Shown: positions 10,417 through 19,503 of the stretch, in pieces
How the letters are laid out: each line of letters begins with the position of its first letter
How positions within the stretch are numbered: position 1 is the stretch's first letter
Assembly: GCF_007830155.1 (NCBI RefSeq)
Contig: NZ_VLKY01000003.1
Location: 62,001 to 126,000, forward strand
Direction of reading: 5' to 3'
DNA from: Pseudomonas duriflava
GTDB taxonomy: Bacteria; Pseudomonadota; Gammaproteobacteria; Pseudomonadales; Pseudomonadaceae
Length of the DNA: 64,000 nt
Made by a program: the position numbers and the translations under genes
The notes under the pieces: generated by a model
Told to the model about the DNA's origin: nothing
What the model saw: the letters and a program-made list of their open reading frames with translations, nothing else
Database searches by the model: none

Positions 10417-11099
10417 AGACCTACTCCGCACCCGGTAAAGGTTGCGATGAATACATTGAAAGCCGACTCGACCAGCAGATTGAGCAGGCCCATGCACAGC
10501 ACCGCAGCAGCGGCGGACAACAGTTTTATTTTGGAATCGCACAGCGAGACCAGCACGTACAGCATCATGGCCGTTAGTGCATAGTCCAGCTTGTACTGGA
10601 TCAGATGGGCCGTGTAGGCCGAACTCAGCGCACCAAGCAGGGCACCCAGCACCCAGGCGCTGTGGCAGAACAGGTTGAAGCCGATCAGGTCGCGTATATC
10701 AACCGGCCCGCCGTTCTGCAATTTGCTGCTGTGAAAGGCAAAAGACTCATCCGTCAGCTCCGCGGCATACAGCCAGCGCTCAAGGCGCGTCAGCCCCAAT
10801 GGCCGCAGCGCTCGCGACATGTAGACCGACATCAGCATATGGCGAGCATTGATCAAAAAGGTCGTCAGCACGATGGTTGGCAGCGACGCGCCGGCGGTCA
10901 TCAACGCCAGCGCCGCAAACTGCGAGGCGCCGGCATAAACGAACAGGCACATGGCAACTGGTAGCCACAAGGGATACCCAGCACTTACAGCCATCAGACC
11001 AAATACGAAGGAGACGGTGAAATAGCCCGCCACCACCGGGCTCGCCTCGCTGAACGTGCGCAGCGTACGGGGGTTCATGCCAAGCGTACGAGTAGTCAC
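10395..11099 (-). CDS. azlC: AzlC-family amino acid exporter, large subunit
   Basis: 234-residue polytopic membrane protein with the AzlC hallmark FVYAGASQFAALALM near residues 52-66 and about six to eight hydrophobic segments. With AzlD it forms an amino acid exporter. Known members export branched-chain amino acids or analogues such as azaleucine. Its ATG overlaps the stop of the preceding acetyltransferase by four bases (ATGA), so acetyltransferase, azlC and azlD form one operon. The neighbouring dioxygenase hints that the exported substrate could be a hydroxylated amino acid. Confidence 0.9.
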   Translation of the reverse strand: MTTRTLGMNPRTLRTFSEASPVVAGYFTVSFVFGLMAVSAGYPLWLPVAMCLFVYAGASQFAALALMTAGASLPTIVLTTFLINARHMLMSVYMSRALRPLGLTRLERWLYAAELTDESFAFHSSKLQNGGPVDIRDLIGFNLFCHSAWVLGALLGALSSAYTAHLIQYKLDYALTAMMLYVLVSLCDSKIKLLSAAAAVLCMGLLNLLVESAFNVFIATFTGCGVGLWLKKRT

Positions 11100-11593
11100 A
11101 AGTCCTTCTCGTAAGTGGTTTCGCCCCGTGCCTCGTTAAAGCCTTGGCTATCCCAAAAGCTCTGGCCCGTGGCGTTATCGTCATCTACGAACAGGAACAG
11201 CCGTCGAACGCCCTGGCGTTTCATGTCGCGAATCAGGCGCTCGACCAATGTTTCTCCGATACCGCGTTGGCGATAGGGCTCGCTGACGGCGAGGTGGTTG
11301 ATCGTGCCCCGAGTACCCAGGAGACCGCCAATAATGGCGCCCACTAGCGTGCCGTAGCGGTTACGGGCGACATAGGCGAGTGTTGTGTCCCGTAGCAGAA
11401 TACGCCTGAGCCGCGTGGTGTCCTGCCAGTCACAAAACGCCACCTCTTCAAAAGCCCTGAAAAAATCCACCATCTCCTCGGCGTCCAAGGCATTGGCCGG
11501 TGCAAGGGTTAGCGGGTTATGGACAAGCCCTCGGACAGCCTGCGGTTCCCGGCGGTCAAAATCCGGCGCGTCATACTCAACAAACGATGTCAT
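11096..11593 (-). CDS. GNAT-family N-acetyltransferase
   Basis: 165-residue GNAT enzyme. The acetyl-CoA pyrophosphate loop is seen as YRQRGIGETLVERLI (about residues 105-119), followed by the typical FVDDDNATGQSFWDSQGF segment. It overlaps the upstream dioxygenase gene (stop at 11577) by 17 bases and azlC by four, so it is embedded in the operon. The substrate is unknown; in this setting an amino acid or a hydroxylated amino acid is a reasonable guess. Confidence 0.88.
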   Translation of the reverse strand: MTSFVEYDAPDFDRREPQAVRGLVHNPLTLAPANALDAEEMVDFFRAFEEVAFCDWQDTTRLRRILLRDTTLAYVARNRYGTLVGAIIGGLLGTRGTINHLAVSEPYRQRGIGETLVERLIRDMKRQGVRRLFLFVDDDNATGQSFWDSQGFNEARGETTYEKDL

Positions 11594-12323
11594 AGCGCGT
11601 CCCCGGTTTGGAAAAGGAAATAGCGATGATCTGGCGAAAAGCGGGACGCTTCGGGTCGAGGGTTGACGCTGGCGTCACGTAATGCTTCATCTCGCGGTCG
11701 AGAAAGAAAGTGGTGTCGAGGATGTTTTCGTAGGTCACGGCTGCGAGCGGTGTTCCATCGGCAGCATACAGACGGCTTTCCGCGCCCTTCACGTTTCGTT
11801 TACCCCAAAAATGCACGCCGCTGAAGGGGTAGCCATCGCAATGAATGCCTTCCGGCGTGATATCCACCTGTTTGCCAGGCTTGATTTCGATGCGGATCTG
11901 ATGAATCTGGCACTGCCATTGATCATGGTGCATATGCACCGGCAGCACACTCTTGTAGACCTCAAAGTCGAGCGCGATCAGGCTGCGAATCACTGGCGAT
12001 GCAATGACTTCTTCAGAAAAGTCCTGAAAATGCCGTTCCATGCCGCCAACGTAACGGTTATTGGCCAGCGACTGGACATAGGGCCGGTGCTCAAGCTGCG
12101 TGAGCGCTTGGGTGACGGGGTGGTATTCAAAATCGCTGTAGCGCCGAAAACGGGCTCCGGCCTCGGCCTGCCCGTAGTACGGGTCCGGCTCCATGGTTTC
12201 CCAGCTCTGGGTCAGGCGAACGAATTCGTCAAAATGGCCGGTCAGGCTGAAATCCGATCCGCTGACATTGGCGTACTTATAATTGCGTAATGAATTTCCT
12301 ACCGCCTTGTTTAAAACGATCAT
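11577..12323 (-). CDS. 2-oxoglutarate/Fe(II) dioxygenase, L-isoleucine hydroxylase (IDO) type
   Basis: 248-residue protein resembling the 2OG-Fe dioxygenase family that includes bacterial L-isoleucine 4-hydroxylases. Iron ligands His161 and Asp163 sit in GIHCDGYPFSGVHFWGKRN. A distal histidine lies in REMKHYVTPAS, and the likely 2OG-binding arginine is in PKRPAFRQIIAISF. Family members hydroxylate free aliphatic amino acids such as Ile, Leu and Met. It is the first gene of the operon with GNAT, azlC and azlD. The exact substrate and carbon position cannot be read from sequence. Confidence 0.82.
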   Translation of the reverse strand: MIVLNKAVGNSLRNYKYANVSGSDFSLTGHFDEFVRLTQSWETMEPDPYYGQAEAGARFRRYSDFEYHPVTQALTQLEHRPYVQSLANNRYVGGMERHFQDFSEEVIASPVIRSLIALDFEVYKSVLPVHMHHDQWQCQIHQIRIEIKPGKQVDITPEGIHCDGYPFSGVHFWGKRNVKGAESRLYAADGTPLAAVTYENILDTTFFLDREMKHYVTPASTLDPKRPAFRQIIAISFSKPGTRYDIVC

Positions 12324-12546
12324 GATCGCCTCCGCTCCGTAGAGGCTCCAATCTAACCTTTAAGAAAAATTGCTCTATGAAAAAGAATTTCAGACTTTTC
12401 AAATAAAGGTTGAAAGCAGGCAAGACCTGTCTGCTAGGCAGCAGCTTGGCACAAACGCCCATCATTCGATCGGAAGGCCGTGAAGTTGGAAGAAGACATG
12501 CCGATAACCTGACTGGTTTCCTCCGTCTTGTTCCGAGCCTCTTATC

Positions 12547-13851
12547 ATGTTTCCTGATTACCCGCACGACCCTAACAATCCGGAGCTCCAGCTTCGTGCT
12601 CTAATCGATTCGGTCCAGGAATTCATCGTGCTCAAGGACGGGCAGGGACGTTGGTTGATCATCAACAAGGCGGTTGTTGATGCCCATGAGTTAAACGGCG
12701 TCGACTACGTCGGCAAGACAGATGGTGAGCTGGTGCTTATCAGGCCGAAGTACAAAAAAGCTTTTGACTACAACACGCACACCGATGAGCTGGCGTGGCA
12801 AAACGGCACAGCTCTGCGTATCGAAAAGTCATTTATAGGTCCTGATGGGCGGATCAATACGTGGGAGGTAGTCAAGATTCCACATTTCGATAGTGAAGGT
12901 AACCGGCATCGCCTGGTTATCGTGAGCCGGAACATCACGGAAAGAAAGTTGGCCGAGGCGGCCTTGCAGGCTAGCGAACAAAAGTACCGGTTGATTACTG
13001 AAAACATGTCCGATCTGATTGGCGTCACGGGTCCAGATGGAATCGTTCGGTATGTATCGCCTTCCTGCCTTCCTGTATTGGGCTATTCGCCAGAAGAGAT
13101 ACAGGGGCATTTGATGCTCGAACTGGTTCATCCAGATGACCGAGACAGGGTCCTCGCTACGTTTCATCAGCTACTCAATCGAGAGATTACTCAACGCAAG
13201 GCAGAATTACGTTGTCGGCAGGTAACAGGGGAGTATGTTTGGCTGGAGGCGAATGTAACGCGTATTGAAAGCGAGGGAGGAAATGCTCTTGAAGGCATTG
13301 TTTTCGCTTGTCGCGATATCAGTCAGCGTAAACAGTACGAGTTGCGTCTGCAGGCCATGGCACACCTAGATCCACTGACAGGTATACCCAACCGGCGTGT
13401 ACTGATGGATGACATGCAACGGGAAATCGAGCAACTCAACGCAACATCGTTTGCCGTACTCTATCTAGACCTGGATCGCTTCAAGACCATCAATGACCAG
13501 CAAGGCCACGAGACAGGGGATGAACTGCTAATTCAGTTTGTCCTGCGAATCCAGGAATACCTACGGACCAGCGATCTGTTCGCACGGATCGGTGGTGACG
13601 AGTTCGTTATCGTACTGCCCGGAGCCGACGAGACACAGGCTTTGCGTATCGCACAACGTCTCTGCCAGGTGTTGCAGGAACCCTGGGAGTTAGCCAATGG
13701 GGCGCTGCAGACGACTTCTTCCATTGGGGTGGCGCTGTATCCAGAGGCTGGCGACTCGGTGCACTTGTTACTGCGCCATGCCGACGAGGCGCTTTATCAG
13801 GCCAAACGCGCCGGGCGTGCCTGTGTCCGGCTGTTCAAAACGCCTGCGTGA
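12547..13851 (+). CDS. PAS-PAS-GGDEF diguanylate cyclase
   Basis: 434-residue cytosolic enzyme predicted to make c-di-GMP from two GTP. Two PAS domains (about 15-135 and 140-260) precede a GGDEF domain (about 270-430). The active-site signature is intact (ARIGGDEFVIVLPG), and an inhibitory I-site RxxD (RTSD) lies five residues before it, so product feedback is likely. No membrane segment is present. No clear Shine-Dalgarno sequence precedes the ATG at 12547, so the start is the least certain part of the call. Confidence 0.9.
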   Translation: MFPDYPHDPNNPELQLRALIDSVQEFIVLKDGQGRWLIINKAVVDAHELNGVDYVGKTDGELVLIRPKYKKAFDYNTHTDELAWQNGTALRIEKSFIGPDGRINTWEVVKIPHFDSEGNRHRLVIVSRNITERKLAEAALQASEQKYRLITENMSDLIGVTGPDGIVRYVSPSCLPVLGYSPEEIQGHLMLELVHPDDRDRVLATFHQLLNREITQRKAELRCRQVTGEYVWLEANVTRIESEGGNALEGIVFACRDISQRKQYELRLQAMAHLDPLTGIPNRRVLMDDMQREIEQLNATSFAVLYLDLDRFKTINDQQGHETGDELLIQFVLRIQEYLRTSDLFARIGGDEFVIVLPGADETQALRIAQRLCQVLQEPWELANGALQTTSSIGVALYPEAGDSVHLLLRHADEALYQAKRAGRACVRLFKTPA

Positions 13852-14054
13852 TGTTGACATTTCAGCAAGGGCCCCTCAGGGTAAGCAGATGACGTATCGC
13901 CTGCGTTATTTCACGACCCAGACCACCACGACCGCTTTCGGCGGGTCGTTAGGTCGGTACGTGCGTTAAAACAGCGTATCCCTTGAGACCCCGCCGATCC
14001 GAATGGGGTCATGGGGACTTTCCGTTCGGGCTGGCTTAAAAACGGAGAGTGTCC

Positions 14055-14630
14055 ATGTCTAAGTCTGCTTTGCCCCCTAGTATTCCGTCCGCTGGTGGCG
14101 CGTCCCGTACAGGGCTGCTTGTTATTGATATGCAGGTCGCGTTGTATAACGGCCCGGTGCCGCCCTTCCGTGGTGAGGCGGTCCTGTCAGCGATCAACAG
14201 GCTTATCGCAAAGGCCCGCGCCGCAGAAGCGCCTATTTTTGCAGTACAGCATACCGGGCCAATCGGCTCGCCAGTCGAGCGGGGTAGCGCCGGATGGGCC
14301 TTGATACCGGAGCTTGAGATCGACCCACGGGCGGATACGCTAGTGGATAAGCAAGCGCCCAGCTGTTTTACCGGAACCCTGCTCCATTCATGGCTGCAAG
14401 CGCAGTCGGTCGATACGCTGGTCGTTACCGGGATGAAAACTCAATATTGCATCGACACGGCCTGTCGTGCGGCTTCGGCGCTAGGGTATCAGGTGATACT
14501 GGCAGCAGACGCTCATACCTGCATGGACACGGAGGCGCTGCCTGCCGAAAAGATCATCGCGCACCACAACGTGACCCTGGCGGGGCCTTTCGTACGATTG
14601 GAAGCGGCGGAGTCGATTGCTTTTAGATGA
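14055..14630 (+). CDS. Isochorismatase-family cysteine hydrolase
   Basis: 191-residue hydrolase of the isochorismatase/nicotinamidase superfamily. The catalytic triad is visible: Asp25 in GLLVIDMQ, Lys99 in LVDKQAPSCF, and the nucleophile Cys132 in MKTQYCIDTACRAA. GGAGAG lies just before the ATG at 14055, which is preferred to a GTG two codons upstream. The substrate is not predictable; members cleave C-N or C-O bonds in small amides, ureido acids or isochorismate. It is monocistronic, with a hairpin directly after it. Confidence 0.88.
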   Translation: MSKSALPPSIPSAGGASRTGLLVIDMQVALYNGPVPPFRGEAVLSAINRLIAKARAAEAPIFAVQHTGPIGSPVERGSAGWALIPELEIDPRADTLVDKQAPSCFTGTLLHSWLQAQSVDTLVVTGMKTQYCIDTACRAASALGYQVILAADAHTCMDTEALPAEKIIAHHNVTLAGPFVRLEAAESIAFR

Positions 14631-14637
14631 TCGTCTG

Positions 14638-14668
14638 GCCGGGCAGGCTAGTGATCAAGCTGCCCGGC
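14638..14668. terminator. Bidirectional hairpin between convergent genes
   Basis: Perfect 9-bp inverted repeat (GCCGGGCAG / CTGCCCGGC) with a 13-base loop, between the stop of the hydrolase gene (14630) and the stop of the gene read from the other strand (14668). No strong T run on either side. Confidence 0.55.
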
Positions 14669-15015
14669 TACAGCACCAGGGATCTGTCGCGTAAGTAATC
14701 GGCGCGTAGACCGTTTACGGTGAGCTCTAGATGATGTTCGAGGCGTTCCAGCTCCGATTGCAGCGGCTCGGGGAAAGGATTGCGGTCGAGCGCCTGAGTA
14801 ACCAGCGTGTTGATCAGGACGAAGAACGCCAGGACTTCTTCAATCGACGATTGGCCGTCCAGGCGCGAGTAGCGAGCCTGCTCCGATGCATAATCGGTCT
14901 CCGCTACCTGGAACTTGCGCAACACGGCGCCCAGCCAGGAAATAGAATGTACGCTAAAGGGAGTACGTTCCTGTACCGGTGCGTTAGGGTGTGCGTAATG
15001 TTTTTGTGTGTTCAT
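14668..15015 (-). CDS. Uncharacterised small protein
   Basis: About 115 residues from the ATG at 15015; a longer frame begins at 15087. I do not recognise a family. The product is soluble-looking, without a signal peptide, with a tryptophan-containing first half (SISWLGAVLRKFQVAE) and a leucine/glutamate-rich amphipathic helical C-terminus (about residues 60-105). No good ribosome-binding site is seen for either start. It may be a fimbrial- or phage-independent housekeeping orphan typical of the genus; function is unknown. Confidence 0.55.
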   Translation of the reverse strand: MNTQKHYAHPNAPVQERTPFSVHSISWLGAVLRKFQVAETDYASEQARYSRLDGQSSIEEVLAFFVLINTLVTQALDRNPFPEPLQSELERLEHHLELTVNGLRADYLRDRSLVL

Positions 15016-15492
15016 GTCGGTGCCACAACGAAACGGCGTGAATAGGCGCTCAATAAGCTGCACGGTGAACAAGGTCCGCCGGCCCATCCCTGGAATCGGC
15101 GCTTAGGCGCATCAGCCAGGTGAGCTTGATCTTTATATCGGCAAGAATGTAAGAAACCTAAGCGTAGCGGCTCTATGCTCGTATTGGCAGTATGCTTGAT
15201 ATCATTTTGATATTATATCATTTCGCGCGGCATCCTACCGTTGCGCTCATCACACTCTTGTTGCTGCAAACAGCGCTGCCTTTAGAAGTGGTTGACCGTG
15301 ACCTGCTAAAGAGTAGGAGGTCGAGAAGCTTTAAGCGTAGCTTCAGCGCGTCTTTCCTGCTGTTTGAATTCCTCACAAAAAAGAAGTAGAAGCTGCATGA
15401 TTAGCTATAAGCGATCATGCAGGCGTGACTAGTCGGCAAAACTCGAGATATACAAATCGGGAGCGCTTTCTTCATCCAGCCCATGCAACATG
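15016..15492. other. 477-base spacer without a convincing gene
   Basis: Contains AT-rich sequence around 15195-15222 and a perfect 9-bp inverted repeat, CTGCATGAT (15393-15401) with ATCATGCAG (15414-15422), that lacks a U tract. A 65-codon open frame at 15192-15389 has poor coding character and no ribosome-binding site. Nothing else is recognised. Confidence 0.5.
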
Positions 15493-18141
15493 TCAGATGC
15501 CTTCGCCGGCAAACACTGGCGTGCCTGACTCTTCTGCTGATGCGGTGAGGGTGGTCATCTGTTTCTTAAGCGCTTCTACAGGCATAGGGCGGCCCAGATA
15601 GTAGCCCTGGACCTGATGGCAGCCGACCCGTATGAGCTCGTCGAGCTGTGCCTGGGTTTCCACGCCTTCCGCCGTAATGGTGAGCGATAGGGCGCGCCCT
15701 AGTCCGACAATGGCTTCGATGATGGCCTGGTCATCGGCGGAACCGTTGAGATCTGCGATAAAACTCCGGTCAATCTTGAGCCCATCGAACGGGTAGGTTC
15801 TCAAGTAGCTCAAGGACGAGTATCCGGTTCCAAAATCGTCCATGGCCAGGCGGATGCCAAGCGCCTTGAGCTCACCCATCAGGACCAGCGCCCCCTGGGC
15901 GTCCTCGATCATCACGCTTTCGGTAATCTCAAGCTCCAGGCGTTCAGCCGGTAATCCGGTGAGATCCAGTGCCGTCTGCACGCGCTTTACCAGGTCGCCG
16001 CGATGGAATTCCACGGGTGAAAGGTTGACGGAGATAAATAGGCCGTTATCCCAACTGGCTGCTTCACGGCAGCCATGCAACAGAACCCAATCGCTGAGCG
16101 GCACTATCAGGCCTGTTTCCTCGGCGATAGTGATGAAATGAGCTGGGCTCAGATAACCGCGGCTAGGATGAGCCCAGCGCACCAGAACTTCCGCCCCGGC
16201 CAATCGACGATCCGTACCGTGCAGGTTATAGCGAGGCTGGAACTCCAGGCGCAACTCGTCGCTGCTCAGGGCTTGTTTCAGGTCGAGTTCCGTTTGGCGG
16301 CGCTGCACGATGCGCTCGTTCATTTCGTATGAGTATACCTGCCAGACATTACGGCCTTGAGTTTTGGCTTCGGACAAGGCGATATCGGCATAACGCAACA
16401 GTTCATTCGCTTGCAGGCTATCCAGCGGTGCCTGGGCCAGGCCAATGCTGGCACTCAAGGTGATTTCATGTTCTCCAAACAGGAATGGCTTGCCTAATAG
16501 CGCCAACAGGTGCTCGCAGAGGCTAGCAATGGCGCACGGCTGGCCAGGCCCCTGCAGAATGAGAATGAATTCATCGGCACCCAGTCGGGCCACGAAACCC
16601 TCGGCCCCTACGGCTTTCTGCAGGCGGAAGGCAACCTCCATCAAGACTTTATCGCCAGCGACCGGGCCCAGGGTATCGTTGACGGATTTGAAACGGTCAA
16701 GATCCAAACTCAGAACCAGGCATGGCTTTTTGAGGGTTGGTCCAGCGTCCAGGCAGCGTTGCAAATAGGTGTGCATGTGAGGGCGATTGGGCAATCCGGT
16801 CAGCACATCGTGTTGTGACAGATGCGCAACGCGTGCCTTGGCTTCGAGCTCCTCAGTCACGTCGCAAACCGTACCGCGGTAACCGTACAAGAGGCCGTCC
16901 CGGGTGATCGTTCGAACAGACAACGTGCACCTACGCTGCCGCTGCTGGCGATCGATCAGTTGGCATTGCAGCGGTACGCGTGAACAGTGGCCAGCGGATG
17001 TAGTGGCCAGGGTCTCGAAAGCCTCGGCATTGTGGATCAGCAATTCATCCAGCGAACGCCCCAGCCAGGCGGATACAGGATGACCTGTCACCGTAGTGAA
17101 CCGCTCCGACAGGTAAGTCACTGTTCTCTGGGTATCGGTCTCCCAGATCCAGTCGGATGACGCTTCGGCTATATCTTTGAAACGGGCTTTGTTGTGCCGT
17201 AACGCTTCTTCATTTTTCTTGAGCTTTTCATGGCTGACGTCGATCAAGCGGGCCGCTGCAACAGCGCGGCATTGCAAGCGCCACGCCAGAAAGGCAAAGA
17301 TCAGTGCCGTTAGGATAAGCAGGGGCAGCAGAACATGCAGCAAGGCATCTCCTGGCTTTTCGGGTTGCCAGTACAACGCGAGGGGCGGCCCGGCATCACC
17401 TGCGAAGATAACCGGCACGTTCTGCCTAGCGGTCTCGTTCGTTGGGGCGGACTCTAGTAACGCAGCCTGGAGCTCAAGCAGGCGGAGGCCTTCCGCCATG
17501 GAAGCCAGCTTAGGCGGGGTCAGGATATCGACAAATAAAAGAAGGGAAAGCTGGTCGATGGACTGTCCGGGCGCCAATTCAGTAGGTTTGATTACGGCGG
17601 CGGAAACAACAGCGGGTTGCCCGTTCGCCAGAAAGTAACCATGTGCATAGGTGTCATGGGCTGCTCGCTGGCGTGCCTGGGCCAGCAGAGTCGGGAGGTC
17701 TCCCTTGATCCAGTTCAGGGCTTGTTGTGAACTCAACTGTCCTTCTATGAGACCGTAGCGGGTTGCGTTATCCGGCCCGATGACAAAAACGCCTTCAATT
17801 TTGTAGATATCGAACAGGGACGGCCCGATATTGTTACGCTCGTAAACCCAGTCCAGGTCGATACGGTTATGGGTATAGTCATAGGCATCGTCCCAGAAGG
17901 CGTAGTCCGTAAGAACCGTAGTAGTAATTTCCTGGCGGTGGTCCAGCGTCCGGCGTGCATCGATCTGGTTGTACTTTTGTTCATGCTCGTTCAGCGATAG
18001 GGCGATCCGTATCAGCGCGATACTGGCGATGAAAAACAAACCTAGCATAAGCCCCATAAAGCCAAGATTGGCGCGGCGCGCCAGGTCGGCATGCGTGCGC
18101 GTCGGCGTGTCATCTGGTAAGGCAGAAGGCAGCAAGGGCAT
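15493..18141 (-). CDS. CHASE4-type sensor, PAS-GGDEF-EAL c-di-GMP protein
   Basis: 882-residue membrane protein. A membrane segment (about 25-48) is followed by a periplasmic CHASE4-like domain, a second segment (about 270-292), PAS (about 325-440), GGDEF (about 450-605) and EAL (about 620-865). The cyclase motif reads GADEF instead of GGDEF, so cyclase activity is doubtful. The phosphodiesterase residues look complete (EVLVRW, NLSP, EITES, MDDFGTGYSS, KIDRSFI, EGVET), so net c-di-GMP breakdown is predicted. The start at 18141 is chosen because upstream codons in the longer frame do not look like this family. Confidence 0.9.
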   Translation of the reverse strand: MPLLPSALPDDTPTRTHADLARRANLGFMGLMLGLFFIASIALIRIALSLNEHEQKYNQIDARRTLDHRQEITTTVLTDYAFWDDAYDYTHNRIDLDWVYERNNIGPSLFDIYKIEGVFVIGPDNATRYGLIEGQLSSQQALNWIKGDLPTLLAQARQRAAHDTYAHGYFLANGQPAVVSAAVIKPTELAPGQSIDQLSLLLFVDILTPPKLASMAEGLRLLELQAALLESAPTNETARQNVPVIFAGDAGPPLALYWQPEKPGDALLHVLLPLLILTALIFAFLAWRLQCRAVAAARLIDVSHEKLKKNEEALRHNKARFKDIAEASSDWIWETDTQRTVTYLSERFTTVTGHPVSAWLGRSLDELLIHNAEAFETLATTSAGHCSRVPLQCQLIDRQQRQRRCTLSVRTITRDGLLYGYRGTVCDVTEELEAKARVAHLSQHDVLTGLPNRPHMHTYLQRCLDAGPTLKKPCLVLSLDLDRFKSVNDTLGPVAGDKVLMEVAFRLQKAVGAEGFVARLGADEFILILQGPGQPCAIASLCEHLLALLGKPFLFGEHEITLSASIGLAQAPLDSLQANELLRYADIALSEAKTQGRNVWQVYSYEMNERIVQRRQTELDLKQALSSDELRLEFQPRYNLHGTDRRLAGAEVLVRWAHPSRGYLSPAHFITIAEETGLIVPLSDWVLLHGCREAASWDNGLFISVNLSPVEFHRGDLVKRVQTALDLTGLPAERLELEITESVMIEDAQGALVLMGELKALGIRLAMDDFGTGYSSLSYLRTYPFDGLKIDRSFIADLNGSADDQAIIEAIVGLGRALSLTITAEGVETQAQLDELIRVGCHQVQGYYLGRPMPVEALKKQMTTLTASAEESGTPVFAGEGI

Positions 18142-18270
18142 AGGGAGAAACCTGGAAGATCGAAAAAGCGTGCCTGTGCTTATCCATGGACGCTGCAGGT
18201 CATGCCTTGCTATCGGCAGCCGGAAGGAAGTCTTGAAAGCGATAGTCGTAATGCGGGGACACATAAAGGA

Positions 18271-18317
18271 TAAGACTGAAGTGGTCGGGCAAGGCATGGC
18301 CCGGCGCTTCAGTCTTA
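18271..18317 (-). terminator. Long hairpin terminator after the CHAD gene
   Basis: Perfect 11-bp arms (TAAGACTGAAG / CTTCAGTCTTA) enclosing a smaller CGGGC/GCCCG stem. It starts 12 bases past the CHAD stop codon on the minus strand and is followed there by TCCTTTATGT, a weak U-rich tail. Confidence 0.65.
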
Positions 18318-18328
18318 AGGCCGTTCTG

Positions 18329-19300
18329 TCAGTCGTCGTGGACCGGTTCGGTGATCAGGTGTGGAAGTAGGCCGGCTGGCTTGGCAGTCTTTCTCTTCTT
18401 CTGCCAGGCGCCAGGTTTGGCCGTGATGTTCCACAGGCCCTGCCAGTACTCAACAAGTGCGTTGGGCTTGTCGAGATAAACCTTCAGCCCTAACTCAATA
18501 GCACGAGACTGCAACTCAGCGCGCCGCGCCACAATGCTCTCTCCCAGCGCCTGCCGTGTAGTGCCGGCGCCAAAGAGCTCCGGCTCTTGCAATAACAGGT
18601 CTTGCATGACGGCCAGATCATGATCGTCACCAAGGTACTCAGACAGTTTTTTCAGGTACTTCTGGCGTGCCTTGAACTGGGCTGGCCAGATGTCCATGAG
18701 CAACTGGGTCTGGTACCAGTGATCCTTTACGCGCTTGCGCCACTCGTGGAGGGTATCGTCCGTAGGATCGGCTATTGCCACTTTCAGCGCGCGGCGTCCA
18801 TCCCGATAGGTTTTCAGCACGCCACCTTCGAATAGGCCGAACCCCTTGCCTTTAAGCTTCCAGGTAGCCACCTCATGACGGGCGTCATCCAGCTCGACAA
18901 GCAGATCGGTATGTGCCGAACCGGCTTCGGACTGTGCGGCGTTCTCGGCACGCTCGACCAGGCGGGCACGGACACGCTTCATGGCTGCCGATGTAAAACG
19001 TTTGCGGTTCTGTGCGGCCAGTGCATCCCAGCTTTCCACAATGGCTGAGGCATCCCGCAGGCTGGACAGGCCTTGCCCAAGGTCGCGAAAACGGATGTTT
19101 TGGGTCGCAAAGGTATTCTTGCCGAGTGGTCCACGTACCAGGCGCAGGACGGCACGTATCTCCTTGAGCCGCTTGCGGGCGTTATGTACGCCTTCCGCCG
19201 AGCCGGCAGCAAGGGCTTCCTTGGCTTTTTCGATACGCTCGGTCACTACACGGCGGACTTCCTCGTCCGGCCGCTGGCGCGCCTGGATACGAAACGACAT
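18329..19300 (-). CDS. CHAD-domain protein
   Basis: 323-residue, helical, strongly basic protein built around one CHAD domain with its conserved histidines and arginines (EGVHNARKRLKEIRAVLRLV near residue 37; TLHEWRKRVKDHWYQ near 185). CHAD domains bind inorganic polyphosphate and localise to polyphosphate granules in studied bacteria. It lacks the CYTH triphosphatase domain often fused to CHAD. A polyphosphate:AMP phosphotransferase gene lies 1.1 kb away, which supports a polyphosphate-related role. Confidence 0.88.
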   Translation of the reverse strand: MSFRIQARQRPDEEVRRVVTERIEKAKEALAAGSAEGVHNARKRLKEIRAVLRLVRGPLGKNTFATQNIRFRDLGQGLSSLRDASAIVESWDALAAQNRKRFTSAAMKRVRARLVERAENAAQSEAGSAHTDLLVELDDARHEVATWKLKGKGFGLFEGGVLKTYRDGRRALKVAIADPTDDTLHEWRKRVKDHWYQTQLLMDIWPAQFKARQKYLKKLSEYLGDDHDLAVMQDLLLQEPELFGAGTTRQALGESIVARRAELQSRAIELGLKVYLDKPNALVEYWQGLWNITAKPGAWQKKRKTAKPAGLLPHLITEPVHDD

Positions 19301-19503
19301 GTCTTTCTCCTGGTGTTAGTGGACAGGTATTAGGTCACGAGGTTATCGGGGCGGCCAATGGCAAACCAGTGGCGCTTATGAATATTCATTAAATTGTCAT
19401 ATTTTTTTGCTAGGTCAGCTCCAGAGATGAAAAAAGCGGGGCAGAATCTTTCTGATAGACCTTTATTGGCCTCTGTTTGCTTCCGCCTTTTCATCAGGCA
19501 TGC

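Noticed and set aside
13890-13968. 26-codon frame after the PAS-GGDEF gene
   Set aside because: Has a weak AGGG upstream, but the Thr-rich sequence gives no structural or family support.
15192-15389. 65-codon ORF with a hydrophobic start
   Set aside because: No ribosome-binding site, AT-rich and low-complexity end (KKK), no resemblance to known proteins; treated as spacer.
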